Below are positions 7,530-17,186 of a stretch of DNA of 64,000 nt, piece by piece. How positions within the stretch are numbered: position 1 is the first letter of the stretch; every line of letters begins with the position of its first letter. The stretch comes from Syntrophales bacterium. Its GTDB lineage: Bacteria; Desulfobacterota; Syntrophia; Syntrophales; UBA8958. A program made the translations under genes and the position numbers. Under the pieces are notes generated by a model. The model made no database searches. It had not been told where the DNA came from and saw only the letters and a list, made by a program, of their open reading frames with translations. The stretch lies in NCBI GenBank assembly GCA_026417625.1, contig JAOACW010000001.1, positions 176,881 through 240,880 of the forward strand, written 5' to 3'.

Positions 7530-10500
7530 ATGCCCAAAAGAAACGACATAAAAAAGGTAATGATCATTGGATCAGGTCCTATAGTCATAGGCCAGGCTTG
7601 TGAGTTCGACTATTCAGGTACCCAGGCATGCAAAGCGTTACGATCACTAGGTTACGAAATTGTGCTTGTCAACTCCAATCCGGCAACGATTATGACAGAT
7701 CCCGGAATGGCTGATGTAACTTACATTGAACCCCTCAATTTTCAAACTATGATAGAGATAATAGAAAACGAAAGACCAGATGCCATCCTACCAAATTTAG
7801 GGGGACAGACGGGTCTCAACCTTACGGCAGAACTGTGGAAAAAGGGGATCTTGGAAAAATACGGTGTAAAGATTATCGGTGTCCAGGCAGAGGCAATAGA
7901 ACGTGGTGAGGACAGGATAATATTCAAAGAAACCATGAAAAAACTGGGTCTTGAAATGCCAAGGAGCGAACCTGCATTCACAGTGGAGGAAGCAGAGAGA
8001 ATAGCTTGTCGTCTGGGCTTTCCCGTGGTCATACGTCCAGCTTACACGCTGGGTGGTACGGGAGGTGGCCTTGTTTACAACGTAGAAGAGCTGCGTACCG
8101 TGGCAAGCCGAGGGATAGCCGCCAGTATGGTAGGACAGATACTCGTCGAAGAATCCGTTCTTGGCTGGGAGGAGCTGGAATTGGAAGTGGTGCGCGACTC
8201 GAAAAACCAGATTATTACTGTGTGTTTCATAGAAAATGTGGATGCCATGGGCATCCATACAGGTGACTCCTTCTGCGTAGCTCCCATGCTCACGATACCA
8301 CAGGATGTTCAACGTACACTCCAAGAATACGCCTATCGCATTGTGGAATCCATAGGTGTTATAGGTGGAACCAATATTCAGTTTGCACGCCACCCAGAAA
8401 CAGGCAAAATAGTTGTTATTGAGATTAATCCTCGAACATCCCGTTCCTCTGCCCTTGCTTCCAAAGCTACAGGATTCCCCATTGCATACATATCCTCCCT
8501 ACTTGCTGGTGGCCTTACCCTGGATGAGATACCCTACTGGAGAGAAGGAACCTTAGACAAGTACACCCCAAGTGGTGACTATGTGGTCGTAAAATTTGCC
8601 CGCTGGGATTTCGAAAAGTTCCGGGGGGCGGAAGATAGATTGGGCACCCAAATGCGGGCCGTTGGGGAGGTTATGAGCATAGGAAAAACGTACAAAGAAG
8701 CCCTGCAGAAAGCCATCCGTTCATTGGAAAAGGGTAGATATGGACTTGGTTTGGTTAAGGATTTCCATGAAAAAAAACTGGAAGACCTCCTCGACTTGTT
8801 AAAGGAACCGTCGAGCGAGCGGCAATTTATAATGTATGAGGCCTTACGCAAAGGTGCTGATGTAGAGACCCTCTACAAACTCACTCACATCAAACCTTGG
8901 TTTATTGAACAGATGAAAGAACTGGTGCAACTGGAAGAGAAAATAATCACCTTTAGGGGGGAAAAACTACCTGATGAAATACTGATACAGGCCAAGAAGG
9001 ATGGTTTTGCTGACCGATATCTTGCTCAACTACTCAACACGAATGAAGAAAATATACGTGGGCAACGAACAGCCCTGGGAATAGTGGAAACCTGGGATTA
9101 CATTCCAGTCAGTGGAGTGGAAAATGCCGCTTATTATTACTCCACTTACAACGCTCCCGACAGAACCACCGTCAGCCCCCGCAAAAAGGTTATGGTGCTT
9201 GGGGGAGGTCCCAACAGAATAGGGCAGGGTATCGAGTTTGACTACTGTTGTGTGCATGCTGCCTTTACCCTCAGGGACGAAGGTTATGAGTCCATAATGG
9301 TCAACTGCAATCCGGAAACTGTATCCACTGATTATGATACCTCTGATAAACTGTACTTTGAGCCGTTAACAGTGGAAGACGTATTATCCATTTACGAAAA
9401 GGAAAAACCAGAGGGTATTATATGCCAGTTTGGTGGGCAGACGCCCCTAAACATCGCTAATGACCTAGCAAAAGCGGGGGTTAAAATTTTGGGTACGTCT
9501 CCAGAAACCATCGACCTCGCTGAGGACAGAGACCGTTTCAGAAAAATGATGCAGAAGCTGGGTATCCCTATGCCACCTTCTGGCATAGCCAGTAATTTGG
9601 AAGAAGCTATACGGGTAGCAAACAGTATAGGTTATCCCCTAATGGTCAGACCCTCCTATGTTCTTGGTGGACGGGGCATGGAAGTAGTTCATGATGAGGA
9701 AATGTTAAAAGAATACGTCGCAGCTGCCCGCGGTGTGACACCCGATAGGCCTATTCTTATAGATAAGTTCCTGGAGAATGCCATAGAAGTGGAAACAGAC
9801 GCCGTATCCGATGGGGAAGACGTCCTCGTTCCTGCAATAATGGAACATATCGAACTCGCAGGGGTTCATTCAGGTGATTCCGCTTGTGTGATACCACCCA
9901 TCTCCGTACCACCAAAGCACCTGGAAACTATAGTGGAGTACACAAAGAGGATTGCCCTAGAATTCAAAGTGGTGGGATTAATGAACATCCAGTATGCTAT
10001 TGCCAACGATACGGTGTATATCTTGGAAGCCAATCCTCGTGCGTCACGAACAGTACCTCTCGTCTCAAAAGTGTGCAATATACCCATGGCTCGCATTGCC
10101 ACACAGCTCATATTAGGGAAAAAACTCGCCGATCTTAACATAAAACCCAAAAGGGTACCCCATTTCGGGGTAAAAGAAGCGGTATTTCCTTTCAATATGT
10201 TCCCAGAGGTGGATCCTGTTCTGGGTCCTGAAATGCGTTCCACGGGAGAGGTCCTGGGATTGGCTGACTCCTTTGGTCTCGCCTTTTACAAAGCTCAGGA
10301 AGCAGCCCAACAGACCCTACCTGATAGGGGAAGCGTTTTGATCACCGTTGAGGATAGGGACAAGGGCTCTATCTTGCCCGTCGCCCGGCAATTCAAAGAA
10401 CTAGGTTTCCGAATATTGGCCACAAGTGGCACACGAAAATATCTGGCAGATCACGGTATCGAGGCCGACCTTGCGCTAAAGATGCATGAGGGTAGACCTC

Positions 10501-10730
10501 ATATCGTTGATCTTGTGAAAAATGGAGAAATTCAGTTGATAATAAATACACCTAGTGGTAGAAAAAGTGTACACGATGATTCTTACATAAGAAAGTCAGC
10601 AATTAAATACAAAGTGCCCTATATAACCACAACGGCGGCAGCGGCGGCGGCGGTGAAGGGAATAGAAGCATTTAGAAAGGGACACGGAAGAGCAAAGTCT
10701 CTGCAGAGTTATCACAAAGATATTGGCTAA
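7530..10730 (+). CDS. carB: Carbamoyl-phosphate synthase large subunit
   Basis: Synthesises carbamoyl phosphate from bicarbonate, ammonia (channelled from the CarA glutaminase) and two ATP, for pyrimidine and arginine synthesis. The 1066-residue protein is full length: two homologous ATP-grasp halves (residues about 1-400 and 550-935), each starting with a related motif (IIGSGPIVIGQACEFDYSG and VLGGGPNRIGQGIEFDYC), an oligomerisation region between them, and a C-terminal MGS-like allosteric domain (SGTRKYLADHG...NTPSG). GAGAGATGTGAGAG precedes the ATG. No carA lies in the window. The stop overlaps or nearly touches the next gene, so carB and the PurF-like gene are probably co-transcribed. Confidence 0.98.
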   Translation: MPKRNDIKKVMIIGSGPIVIGQACEFDYSGTQACKALRSLGYEIVLVNSNPATIMTDPGMADVTYIEPLNFQTMIEIIENERPDAILPNLGGQTGLNLTAELWKKGILEKYGVKIIGVQAEAIERGEDRIIFKETMKKLGLEMPRSEPAFTVEEAERIACRLGFPVVIRPAYTLGGTGGGLVYNVEELRTVASRGIAASMVGQILVEESVLGWEELELEVVRDSKNQIITVCFIENVDAMGIHTGDSFCVAPMLTIPQDVQRTLQEYAYRIVESIGVIGGTNIQFARHPETGKIVVIEINPRTSRSSALASKATGFPIAYISSLLAGGLTLDEIPYWREGTLDKYTPSGDYVVVKFARWDFEKFRGAEDRLGTQMRAVGEVMSIGKTYKEALQKAIRSLEKGRYGLGLVKDFHEKKLEDLLDLLKEPSSERQFIMYEALRKGADVETLYKLTHIKPWFIEQMKELVQLEEKIITFRGEKLPDEILIQAKKDGFADRYLAQLLNTNEENIRGQRTALGIVETWDYIPVSGVENAAYYYSTYNAPDRTTVSPRKKVMVLGGGPNRIGQGIEFDYCCVHAAFTLRDEGYESIMVNCNPETVSTDYDTSDKLYFEPLTVEDVLSIYEKEKPEGIICQFGGQTPLNIANDLAKAGVKILGTSPETIDLAEDRDRFRKMMQKLGIPMPPSGIASNLEEAIRVANSIGYPLMVRPSYVLGGRGMEVVHDEEMLKEYVAAARGVTPDRPILIDKFLENAIEVETDAVSDGEDVLVPAIMEHIELAGVHSGDSACVIPPISVPPKHLETIVEYTKRIALEFKVVGLMNIQYAIANDTVYILEANPRASRTVPLVSKVCNIPMARIATQLILGKKLADLNIKPKRVPHFGVKEAVFPFNMFPEVDPVLGPEMRSTGEVLGLADSFGLAFYKAQEAAQQTLPDRGSVLITVEDRDKGSILPVARQFKELGFRILATSGTRKYLADHGIEADLALKMHEGRPHIVDLVKNGEIQLIINTPSGRKSVHDDSYIRKSAIKYKVPYITTTAAAAAAVKGIEAFRKGHGRAKSLQSYHKDIG

Positions 10731-10737
10731 CAACGAG

Positions 10738-12120
10738 ATGATAAAAGCAAGGGATAATTGCGGGGTCTTCGGTATATATTCTCAGGAACCCTGTGTATAT
10801 GACATCTTCAATGGACTCGATTTCCTCCAGCACAGGGGACAGGAATACTGTGGGATAGCCACGTACGACGGCCGCATCCGTCAGGTAATCCATCATGGAA
10901 AAGCGGGGAACAGTTTCACTCCCCAGGACTTTGAATACCTTAAAGGCAACTGGGGCATCGGACACGTAAGTTTATGGGAACGTCAGCCCATGAGTTGGCA
11001 ATCCAAATTGGGTGACATTGCTGTGGCCTTCAGTGGAAATATCCTTAATGCGGAAGAGCTTATCAAAGAGATGATGACTCAGGGTCACGCCTTCCAGGGG
11101 AGTTACCACACGGAAATACTGGCAAAGATCATAATGGAATCCGATGACATACTTTCCGGCATAACAGCTATCGCAAAGAAAGTAAGAGGAGCTTACTCCA
11201 TGGTTATTCTAACCCGGGAAGGTGTTTATGGCGTCCGTGATGTATTTGGGTTTCGACCGTTCATCCTCGGCAAAGACAAAAAACGCGTGGTGGTCTGTTC
11301 CGAATCACGGGCTATACAGAACATGGATATGGAGGTCGTGAGAGACGTGGCTCCAGGGGAAGTGGTCCTCCTGAATGAGAATGGTATAAACTCCCTGATG
11401 GTCTTGCCTACTCCTCGCAGAGCCCATTGCGCCTTTGAATGGGCATACACGGCGAGTATAGACTCCGTGATAGAGGGACTTTACGTTCAGAAAGCTCGAA
11501 ACAACTTGGGTGGTGCTTTGGCATTAAGAGACAAAGTAGAGAACGAGACAAACTTCGATCTCGTAGCACCGATTCCCATGTCCGGGATAGGACATGCCTT
11601 AGGATATCACCAAGTATCGGGAATTCCCTATCAAGAGGTTTTTCTGTACAACCGCTATGCCGATCGCAGCTATACACTATCGAGTCAAGAAGCACGAGAA
11701 AAAATGGCCAGAAGAAAACTTTCCGTCCTGCGTTACGCAGTAGCAGGGAAAAGGATCGTACTATGCGATGATTCCATAGTCAGAGGTACCCAAATACTAA
11801 GTAAAATAAGAGACCTCAAAAACTCTGGCGCAAAAGAGGTCCATGTCCGTATTTCCTGCCCACCTCTCATGTATCCCTGTGACTTTGGGGTTTCCACCCG
11901 CACATATGACGAACTGATAGCTCGTAAATTCATCCCAAAGGGTAATATAAACTCCATCGAACAGCTCCACGAAGTTGAAGGATGTATAGCTCGGGAAATA
12001 GAGGCTGATTCTGTAAAGTACAACAGTATAGATTCCTTCGTAAATGCCCTGGGCATACCCAGGGAAAACCTCTGCCTCAAATGCTGGGATGGCATTTATC
12101 CCACTGACGCGCTTGAATAA
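10738..12120 (+). CDS. purF: PurF-like amidophosphoribosyltransferase with altered glutaminase site
   Basis: Amidophosphoribosyltransferases make 5-phosphoribosylamine from PRPP and glutamine, the first step of purine synthesis. This 460-residue protein has an N-terminal Ntn-hydrolase domain with the nucleophile as Cys8 after a seven-residue propeptide (DNCGVFGIY) and a C-terminal PRTase domain with an intact PRPP loop (VLCDDSIVRGTQ). Late cysteines (RISCPPLMYPC, CLKCWDG) match the Fe-S type. The glutamine-site motifs differ from the family: GHVRYST is GHVSLWE (Arg to Ser78), HNGN is FSGN (Asn to Ser99), and the conserved Asp before TE or SE is His124. It may use free ammonia or another donor, or be a non-canonical paralogue. 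Start uncertain: TTG 10723 (overlapping carB) or ATG 10738. Confidence 0.85.
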   Translation: MIKARDNCGVFGIYSQEPCVYDIFNGLDFLQHRGQEYCGIATYDGRIRQVIHHGKAGNSFTPQDFEYLKGNWGIGHVSLWERQPMSWQSKLGDIAVAFSGNILNAEELIKEMMTQGHAFQGSYHTEILAKIIMESDDILSGITAIAKKVRGAYSMVILTREGVYGVRDVFGFRPFILGKDKKRVVVCSESRAIQNMDMEVVRDVAPGEVVLLNENGINSLMVLPTPRRAHCAFEWAYTASIDSVIEGLYVQKARNNLGGALALRDKVENETNFDLVAPIPMSGIGHALGYHQVSGIPYQEVFLYNRYADRSYTLSSQEAREKMARRKLSVLRYAVAGKRIVLCDDSIVRGTQILSKIRDLKNSGAKEVHVRISCPPLMYPCDFGVSTRTYDELIARKFIPKGNINSIEQLHEVEGCIAREIEADSVKYNSIDSFVNALGIPRENLCLKCWDGIYPTDALE

Positions 12121-12174
12121 ACTGACTATCAATTGGCCCTTGCAATACGTATGAGGATCTGTTAGACAAAATCA

Positions 12175-13971
12175 ATGGAGAAAAAACACCGCTTCTCCAT
12201 TTGGTACGTCCTTATAGGTATCTGGATCGTCTTCATCCTCCAGAGCTACATTGCTTCCCTATTGGCCATCAAAACTATCCCTTACAGTCAGTTCCTCAAA
12301 CTACTAAAAGAAGGAAAAGTAATTGAAATAGCTGTCTCTGCTAACCAGATACAGGGGAAAATGAGAGGCGAAAAGGCTGATGAAATAATATTGTTCAAAA
12401 CAATCAGGGTAGATCCAGAGCTATCCTCCATGCTGGAACGCTACCCCGTAACCTTCAAAGGGGAAATCGAATCCACATTTTTGAGAGACCTCTTATCGTG
12501 GTTCTTCCCTCTCTTTCTCTTCTTTGCGGTCTGGTATCTGCTTATGAAACGCATGGGAAGCCAACAGGCAGGCTTTATGACCCTGGGTAAAAAGGCGAAA
12601 ATATATATGGAGGATGAGCTTCACGTGACTTTTGACGATGTAGCAGGGGTAGATGAAGCTAAACAGGAACTGAAAGAGATTATAGATTTCCTCAAAAATC
12701 CCGTTAAATTCGCGGAGATAGGTGCCCGCATACCAAAGGGTGTACTTCTCGTTGGTCCTCCAGGAACGGGGAAAACTCTTTTGGCCAAAGCAGTTGCTGG
12801 AGAAAGTGGTGTCCCTTTTTTCAGTATCAGTGGTTCAGAATTCGTGGAGATTTTCGTCGGTATGGGTGCAGCTCGTGTCAGGGACCTCTTTGTGCAAGCA
12901 AAACAAAAGGCCCCTTGCATCATATTTATAGATGAACTGGATGCCCTTGGGAAGGCCAGAGGGTACAGTGCTATTGGTGGCCACGACGAGAGGGAACAAA
13001 CGTTGAACCAACTCCTCGTCGAGATGGATGGTTTCGATCCCAAAGTGGGGGTTATACTTTTAGCCGCTACCAATCGTCCCGAAATCCTCGATCCAGCTCT
13101 ACTTCGTCCGGGAAGGTTTGATAGACACATCCTGGTCGATCGCCCAGACAAAAAGGGCAGAGAGGAAATACTAAAGGTGCATCTAAAAAAGGTCCGTGTA
13201 GGTCCTGATGTAGACATAGAAAGGCTTGCCAATATGACCCCCGGTATGGTTGGTGCAGACTTAGCTAATATAGTGAATGAAGCAGCTCTTCTGGCTGTAA
13301 GAAACGGTCGAAGTTATGTTAGCATGACCGACCTGGAAGAAGCTGTAGAACGTATAATCGCAGGATTGGAAAAGAAAAACCGCTTTATAAACCCACAGGA
13401 AAGAGAGATTATAGCATACCACGAGATGGGACACGCAATTGTAGCTCTATCATTACCAGGTACCGATCCTGTTCAGAAAATATCCATTATACCTCGGGGC
13501 ATTGCCGCCTTAGGATACACTCTTCAAGTTCCCACAGAGGATCGGTTTCTCATGAAAAAGACGGAACTGCTAAACAAAATTGCCACTTTGCTTGGAGGTA
13601 GAGCGGCAGAAGAACTAATATTCGGAGACATTTCCACCGGAGCTCACAACGATCTGGCTAGGGCAACGGATATCGCACGTAGCATGGTAATGGAATACGG
13701 TATGAGTGACACTCTAGGTCAGGTTTATCTCGCCGGGGAGAAGACGCATAGGTTCCTTGAAACAGGGTATATTAGAGGCGGAGAGTACAGCAACGCAACG
13801 GCGGAAGCCATAGATAACGAGGTAAAAAAGATAATTGAGGAGCAGTACGAAAAAGCAAAAAGTATCTTGGTTAGCAAGAGATCAGCCTTAGAAAAAGGAG
13901 CCCGTCTGCTCATTGATAAAGAAAAACTGGAAGGCGAAGAAATAAAAAGACTTCTAGAAGAAAAAAAGTAG
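12175..13971 (+). CDS. ftsH: ATP-dependent zinc metalloprotease FtsH
   Basis: Membrane-anchored AAA+ protease that degrades misfolded membrane proteins and regulatory substrates. The 598-residue protein has an N-terminal helix (residues about 10-30), a periplasmic domain, a second helix (about 105-125), and an AAA module with Walker A GPPGTGKT, Walker [10 protein letters not shown] and the second region of homology ending RPGRFDRHI. The protease domain has HEMGH zinc ligands and the distal acidic ligand in [11 protein letters not shown]. Somewhat shorter at the C-terminus than the E. coli enzyme. It begins 54 bp after the PurF-like gene; the nearest GAGG is rather far (about 16 bases) from the ATG. 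It ends 4 bp from the convergent PBP gene. Confidence 0.96.
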   Translation: MEKKHRFSIWYVLIGIWIVFILQSYIASLLAIKTIPYSQFLKLLKEGKVIEIAVSANQIQGKMRGEKADEIILFKTIRVDPELSSMLERYPVTFKGEIESTFLRDLLSWFFPLFLFFAVWYLLMKRMGSQQAGFMTLGKKAKIYMEDELHVTFDDVAGVDEAKQELKEIIDFLKNPVKFAEIGARIPKGVLLVGPPGTGKTLLAKAVAGESGVPFFSISGSEFVEIFVGMGAARVRDLFVQAKQKAPCIIFIDELDALGKARGYSAIGGHDEREQTLNQLLVEMDGFDPKVGVILLAATNRPEILDPALLRPGRFDRHILVDRPDKKGREEILKVHLKKVRVGPDVDIERLANMTPGMVGADLANIVNEAALLAVRNGRSYVSMTDLEEAVERIIAGLEKKNRFINPQEREIIAYHEMGHAIVALSLPGTDPVQKISIIPRGIAALGYTLQVPTEDRFLMKKTELLNKIATLLGGRAAEELIFGDISTGAHNDLARATDIARSMVMEYGMSDTLGQVYLAGEKTHRFLETGYIRGGEYSNATAEAIDNEVKKIIEEQYEKAKSILVSKRSALEKGARLLIDKEKLEGEEIKRLLEEKK

Positions 13972-13975
13972 TCAT

Positions 13976-15991
13976 TTATTCATCTTTGGCTTTATCCTCT
14001 CTAAGTGGACCACAGTACCCTGTATACTCATCGAGATGGGGTGGTACAGTACCTTCAATCAAGCAAACACAGGATTTTACCTTACTTTCTCCCGATTCTG
14101 ACGGGTATTCAGTCATTACAAACACAACCCCTTCAGGAACCGGAAAGGAATCTGGGGCTATTCCTTTAAGTGCCTTCTCCATAAAATACAACCATATCGG
14201 AGCCGCCGCTCTACCACCAACCTCTTGTGAACCGAGACTCCGCTCCTGATCAAAACCAACCCAAACCCCCGCAACTACGTTCGGTGTGTAACCGATAAAC
14301 CACGCATCCCGCATATCGTTTGTCGTTCCCGTCTTCCCGGCAACCGGTCTTGCAATAGCTCTCACCCTCCAACCGGTACCACTCCTTATTACATCCTGAA
14401 GAATACAGGTGGTTATATAGGCTATACGGGCATCAATAACCTGTTCCTGAACCACCTGATGCTCCTCCAACACGTTGCCGGTTCGGTCCATAACCTTTGC
14501 TATCCCATAAGGTACCACTCTTCTTCCCTGATTGGCCAGTACACCATACGCCCGGACCAATTCCAACAGCGTGACTTCCGAGGACCCCAGAGCTAAAGAT
14601 AGATTACGAACAAGGGGGGATGTTATACCCATATTCGCCGCATAGGCAGCCGCATAGTCCAAACCAATCGCCTGAAGAACCTTGATTGTTATGATGTTGC
14701 GCGAATGAACAAGGGCCGAATGTAGCGTCGTTGGCCCGAGAAATTTTCCATCAAAATTACGGGGTTGCCATACTCCTCCAGGCCGTGAGGGATCAGGGAA
14801 CTGAAGAGGTTCATCCATAAAAGTAGTTAAAGGTGTCAATCCTTTATCGAATGCTGCCGTGTATATTAGGGGTTTAAATGCTGACCCCGGTTGCCGTCTC
14901 GCCTGAACTGCCCGGTTAAATTCACTCTTGGAGAAATCTCTTCCCCCCACCATCGCTTTTATTGCCCCGGTTTTTACATCCATCGCCACCAGGGCTCCTT
15001 GAACCACTCCTCGTTCATACTTCTGCCGATCCTCAAGCTCCCTCAGACCTCTTTCAACCGCCTCCTGAGCAATTTTTTGCATTTGAATGTTGAGCGTTGT
15101 ATAGACCTCAAGACCATCCCTGTAAACGGCATCAGCACCATACCTCTCCAGCAAATACTGACGAACGTACTCTATAAAGTACGGGGCGATTTTCTCCTTC
15201 GGCCTTAAAGAACGAAACCGAAGAGGGGTCGCAAGTGCCCGATCCTTCTCTTCCTTCGTTATGTATCCGTCTTCAAACATTCTCTCCAAAACGTATGCCT
15301 GTCTCTGTTTTGCCTTTTCAAAGTTAGTGTATGGAGAATAAGCACTGGGAGCTTTAGGTAACCCAGCAAGGAGAGCTGCTTCGGGAAGCGTAAGATCACG
15401 GGCGCTTTTACCGAAATAACCCTGGGCGGCTGCCTCCACACCGTATGTCCCATGACCAAGGTAGATTTGGTTTAGGTAGAGATTCAGTATCTCCTCTTTT
15501 GTTAAATACCGGTCAATCTTGTAAGCCAAGATCACCTCTTTGAGTTTTCTGAAATAACTCCGTTCAGGTGTTAGAAATAACGATCTTGCCACTTGCTGTG
15601 TAATTGTACTACCCCCCTGAACAATCCTACCGGCACTTAGATTTTTTACGAACGCGCGTAAAATACTCAGCAGATCCACGCCTCTGTGTTCGAAAAATCG
15701 GTTATCCTCCGCAGCTACAAAAGCGTAAATCACCACCTTAGGGATCTGGCTGATATGGATAACTTTGCGATTCTCTAAGTAAAACTCATGGATAAGTTCA
15801 TTGTTATCCGCATATACCCTTGTGGCAACACTGGGACGGTAATCCTTCAATGTAGCCACTGTCGGCAAATCAGAAAAGATCAGGTATATAAACACACCCC
15901 CCCCTACAATCACAAGAGAGAGGAGAAATACTGTGATCAGAATGGTTACCACCGTAAAACCCCTGACTTTTCCACTAAATAACCTTTTCAC
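13976..15991 (-). CDS. Class A penicillin-binding protein (PBP1A type)
   Basis: Bifunctional peptidoglycan synthase with glycosyltransferase and transpeptidase activities, anchored in the inner membrane. The 671-residue protein has an N-terminal membrane helix (about 12-35), the GT51 domain with EDNRFFEHRGVD and GGSTITQQVARSLFL, and the transpeptidase domain with the catalytic SAFK, SRN, and KTGT (VAGKTGTTNDMRDAWF) boxes. It ends with a short acidic tail containing four cysteines. The start is a GTG 2 bp after the tatC stop, so it is likely coupled to tatC. The length is slightly below the 750-850 usual for proteobacterial PBP1A because it lacks the inserted OB domain. Confidence 0.95.
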   Translation of the reverse strand: MKRLFSGKVRGFTVVTILITVFLLSLVIVGGGVFIYLIFSDLPTVATLKDYRPSVATRVYADNNELIHEFYLENRKVIHISQIPKVVIYAFVAAEDNRFFEHRGVDLLSILRAFVKNLSAGRIVQGGSTITQQVARSLFLTPERSYFRKLKEVILAYKIDRYLTKEEILNLYLNQIYLGHGTYGVEAAAQGYFGKSARDLTLPEAALLAGLPKAPSAYSPYTNFEKAKQRQAYVLERMFEDGYITKEEKDRALATPLRFRSLRPKEKIAPYFIEYVRQYLLERYGADAVYRDGLEVYTTLNIQMQKIAQEAVERGLRELEDRQKYERGVVQGALVAMDVKTGAIKAMVGGRDFSKSEFNRAVQARRQPGSAFKPLIYTAAFDKGLTPLTTFMDEPLQFPDPSRPGGVWQPRNFDGKFLGPTTLHSALVHSRNIITIKVLQAIGLDYAAAYAANMGITSPLVRNLSLALGSSEVTLLELVRAYGVLANQGRRVVPYGIAKVMDRTGNVLEEHQVVQEQVIDARIAYITTCILQDVIRSGTGWRVRAIARPVAGKTGTTNDMRDAWFIGYTPNVVAGVWVGFDQERSLGSQEVGGRAAAPIWLYFMEKALKGIAPDSFPVPEGVVFVMTEYPSESGESKVKSCVCLIEGTVPPHLDEYTGYCGPLREDKAKDE

Positions 15992-15993
15992 GA

Positions 15994-16758
15994 CTACTTT
16001 AATCCTTCGACCGAGTTATCTTTACTCTCTTTTCTTCCTGCTATCTTGGAAAGATAAATGCTCAGCTCATAGAGAATAACAAGGGGCAATGCAAGGAGAA
16101 TCTGACTGAAGGCATCGGGAGATGGTGTAAGAATTGCGGCCACTATGAAGATTATCAAAATGGCATAGCGTCTCTGACGGGCTAGCATTTTATTATTGAC
16201 CACACCGACTTTAGTTAGAAAAAAAACAAAAACGGGAAGTTCAAAACAGATTCCAAAGGCAAGGAGCATCTTAAGAGAGAAGGAAATGTACTCTTTGAAA
16301 GATATCATCGGTCTAAGAAAATCTGAGGAAAACTCCACAAAGAAAGCAAACGCAGGCGGCAGGGCCAAAAAATAGCAAAACAGTACCCCAGCAACGAAAA
16401 GAAGAGTTGACGAAATCACAAAGGGGACAATGTAACGTTTTTCTGATGGGTATAGACCCGGAGAAATGAATCCCCATATCTGATAAAGAGTGTAGGGGCT
16501 CGTGAGGAACAGTGAACTGAAAAAGGCTATTTTCAAGTAGATAAAAAAAGCCTCAGGTAGACCAGTGTATATCATATGGCTATTCTTGGGTAATGCATTT
16601 GCCAGAGGTTTGGTGATGATCTCAAAGATTCGGTCTTTGAATATGTAACACACCACAAACCCAAAACCTATAGCAATAAGGATCCTTATTAACCTCGTTC
16701 TCAGCTCCCTCAAATGATATGTCAGAGGTTGCTTATGTTCCTCCTGTCTTTCACTCAT
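15994..16758 (-). CDS. tatC: Twin-arginine translocase subunit TatC
   Basis: Polytopic core of the Tat pathway that recognises twin-arginine signal peptides and exports folded proteins. The 254-residue product starts with the cytoplasmic HLRELRTRLI motif, contains six hydrophobic segments, the periplasmic PLANALPKNSHMIYTGLPEAF loop with the conserved Glu, and FELPVFVFFL further on. It lies between a TatA/B gene and a PBP gene read in the same direction. No strong ribosome site precedes the ATG. Confidence 0.95.
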   Translation of the reverse strand: MSERQEEHKQPLTYHLRELRTRLIRILIAIGFGFVVCYIFKDRIFEIITKPLANALPKNSHMIYTGLPEAFFIYLKIAFFSSLFLTSPYTLYQIWGFISPGLYPSEKRYIVPFVISSTLLFVAGVLFCYFLALPPAFAFFVEFSSDFLRPMISFKEYISFSLKMLLAFGICFELPVFVFFLTKVGVVNNKMLARQRRYAILIIFIVAAILTPSPDAFSQILLALPLVILYELSIYLSKIAGRKESKDNSVEGLK

Positions 16759-16788
16759 AGGATTTTTATTAGATTAGATACAATGAGA

Positions 16789-17061
16789 TTAAATAGATTT
16801 ATTATTTCGCTCCTCTCCAGCTTTATCTTCCACATACGGAGTTCCTTCATTGATCGCATCTTTAAGGGATTTTAACTCCTTATCGATACCCTCCCTCCTC
16901 ACCACCTCGGTAACAGATTCCGTCAATTCCTCCGCTACCCTCTTAAACTCCCCAATTGCCTTCCCTAGAGATCTGGCAAGTTCGGGTAGTTTCTCCGGGC
17001 CAACAACAAGAAGGGCAACTATAGCAATAACTATAAGTTCTTGAAAACCGATGCCAAACAT
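16789..17061 (-). CDS. tatB: TatA/TatB-family Sec-independent translocase protein
   Basis: Single-helix subunit of the Tat system. The 90-residue protein starts [20 protein letters not shown], continues with the hinge [20 protein letters not shown], then a polar helix. The Glu after GFQ and the length favour TatB over TatA, but organisms with one TatA-type protein use it for both roles. ATG 17061 is chosen over an upstream in-frame start because AGGGAG lies 4 bases before it. It is followed 30 bp later by tatC. Confidence 0.9.
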   Translation of the reverse strand: MFGIGFQELIVIAIVALLVVGPEKLPELARSLGKAIGEFKRVAEELTESVTEVVRREGIDKELKSLKDAINEGTPYVEDKAGEERNNKSI

Positions 17062-17136
17062 TTTTCTCCCTAAGTTTTTATCTTTATAAAAAAGCAATTG
17101 TCAATCTTTTAGATTTCCATTTTTTTTGCATTACCC

Positions 17137-17150
17137 ATCACATTTGTGAT
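17137..17150. promoter_or_regulatory. 14-bp palindrome between divergent genes
   Basis: ATCACA-TT-TGTGAT, a perfect inverted repeat in the 125-bp region between the divergent tatB and deacetylase-family genes, 37 bp before the latter's start. It resembles half-sites used by dimeric helix-turn-helix regulators, but the arm order is not that of the classical CRP site. It could also arise by chance in this AT-rich stretch. Confidence 0.35.
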
Positions 17151-17186
17151 AAAGAGAATCACCTCAAAGAGAGAAAGGACAGACCT

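Noticed and set aside
7797..8393. 198-codon minus-strand frame inside carB
   Set aside because: Entirely antisense to carB, whose protein is full length and conserved; composition is shadow-like.
12621..13232. 203-codon minus-strand frame inside ftsH
   Set aside because: Antisense to the AAA domain of ftsH; rich in Ser/Pro/Thr as expected for a shadow of that domain.
17077..17104. TTGACA-16-GATAAA minus-strand promoter for tatB
   Set aside because: The predicted start falls inside the AGGGAG ribosome site, so the transcript would lack it.
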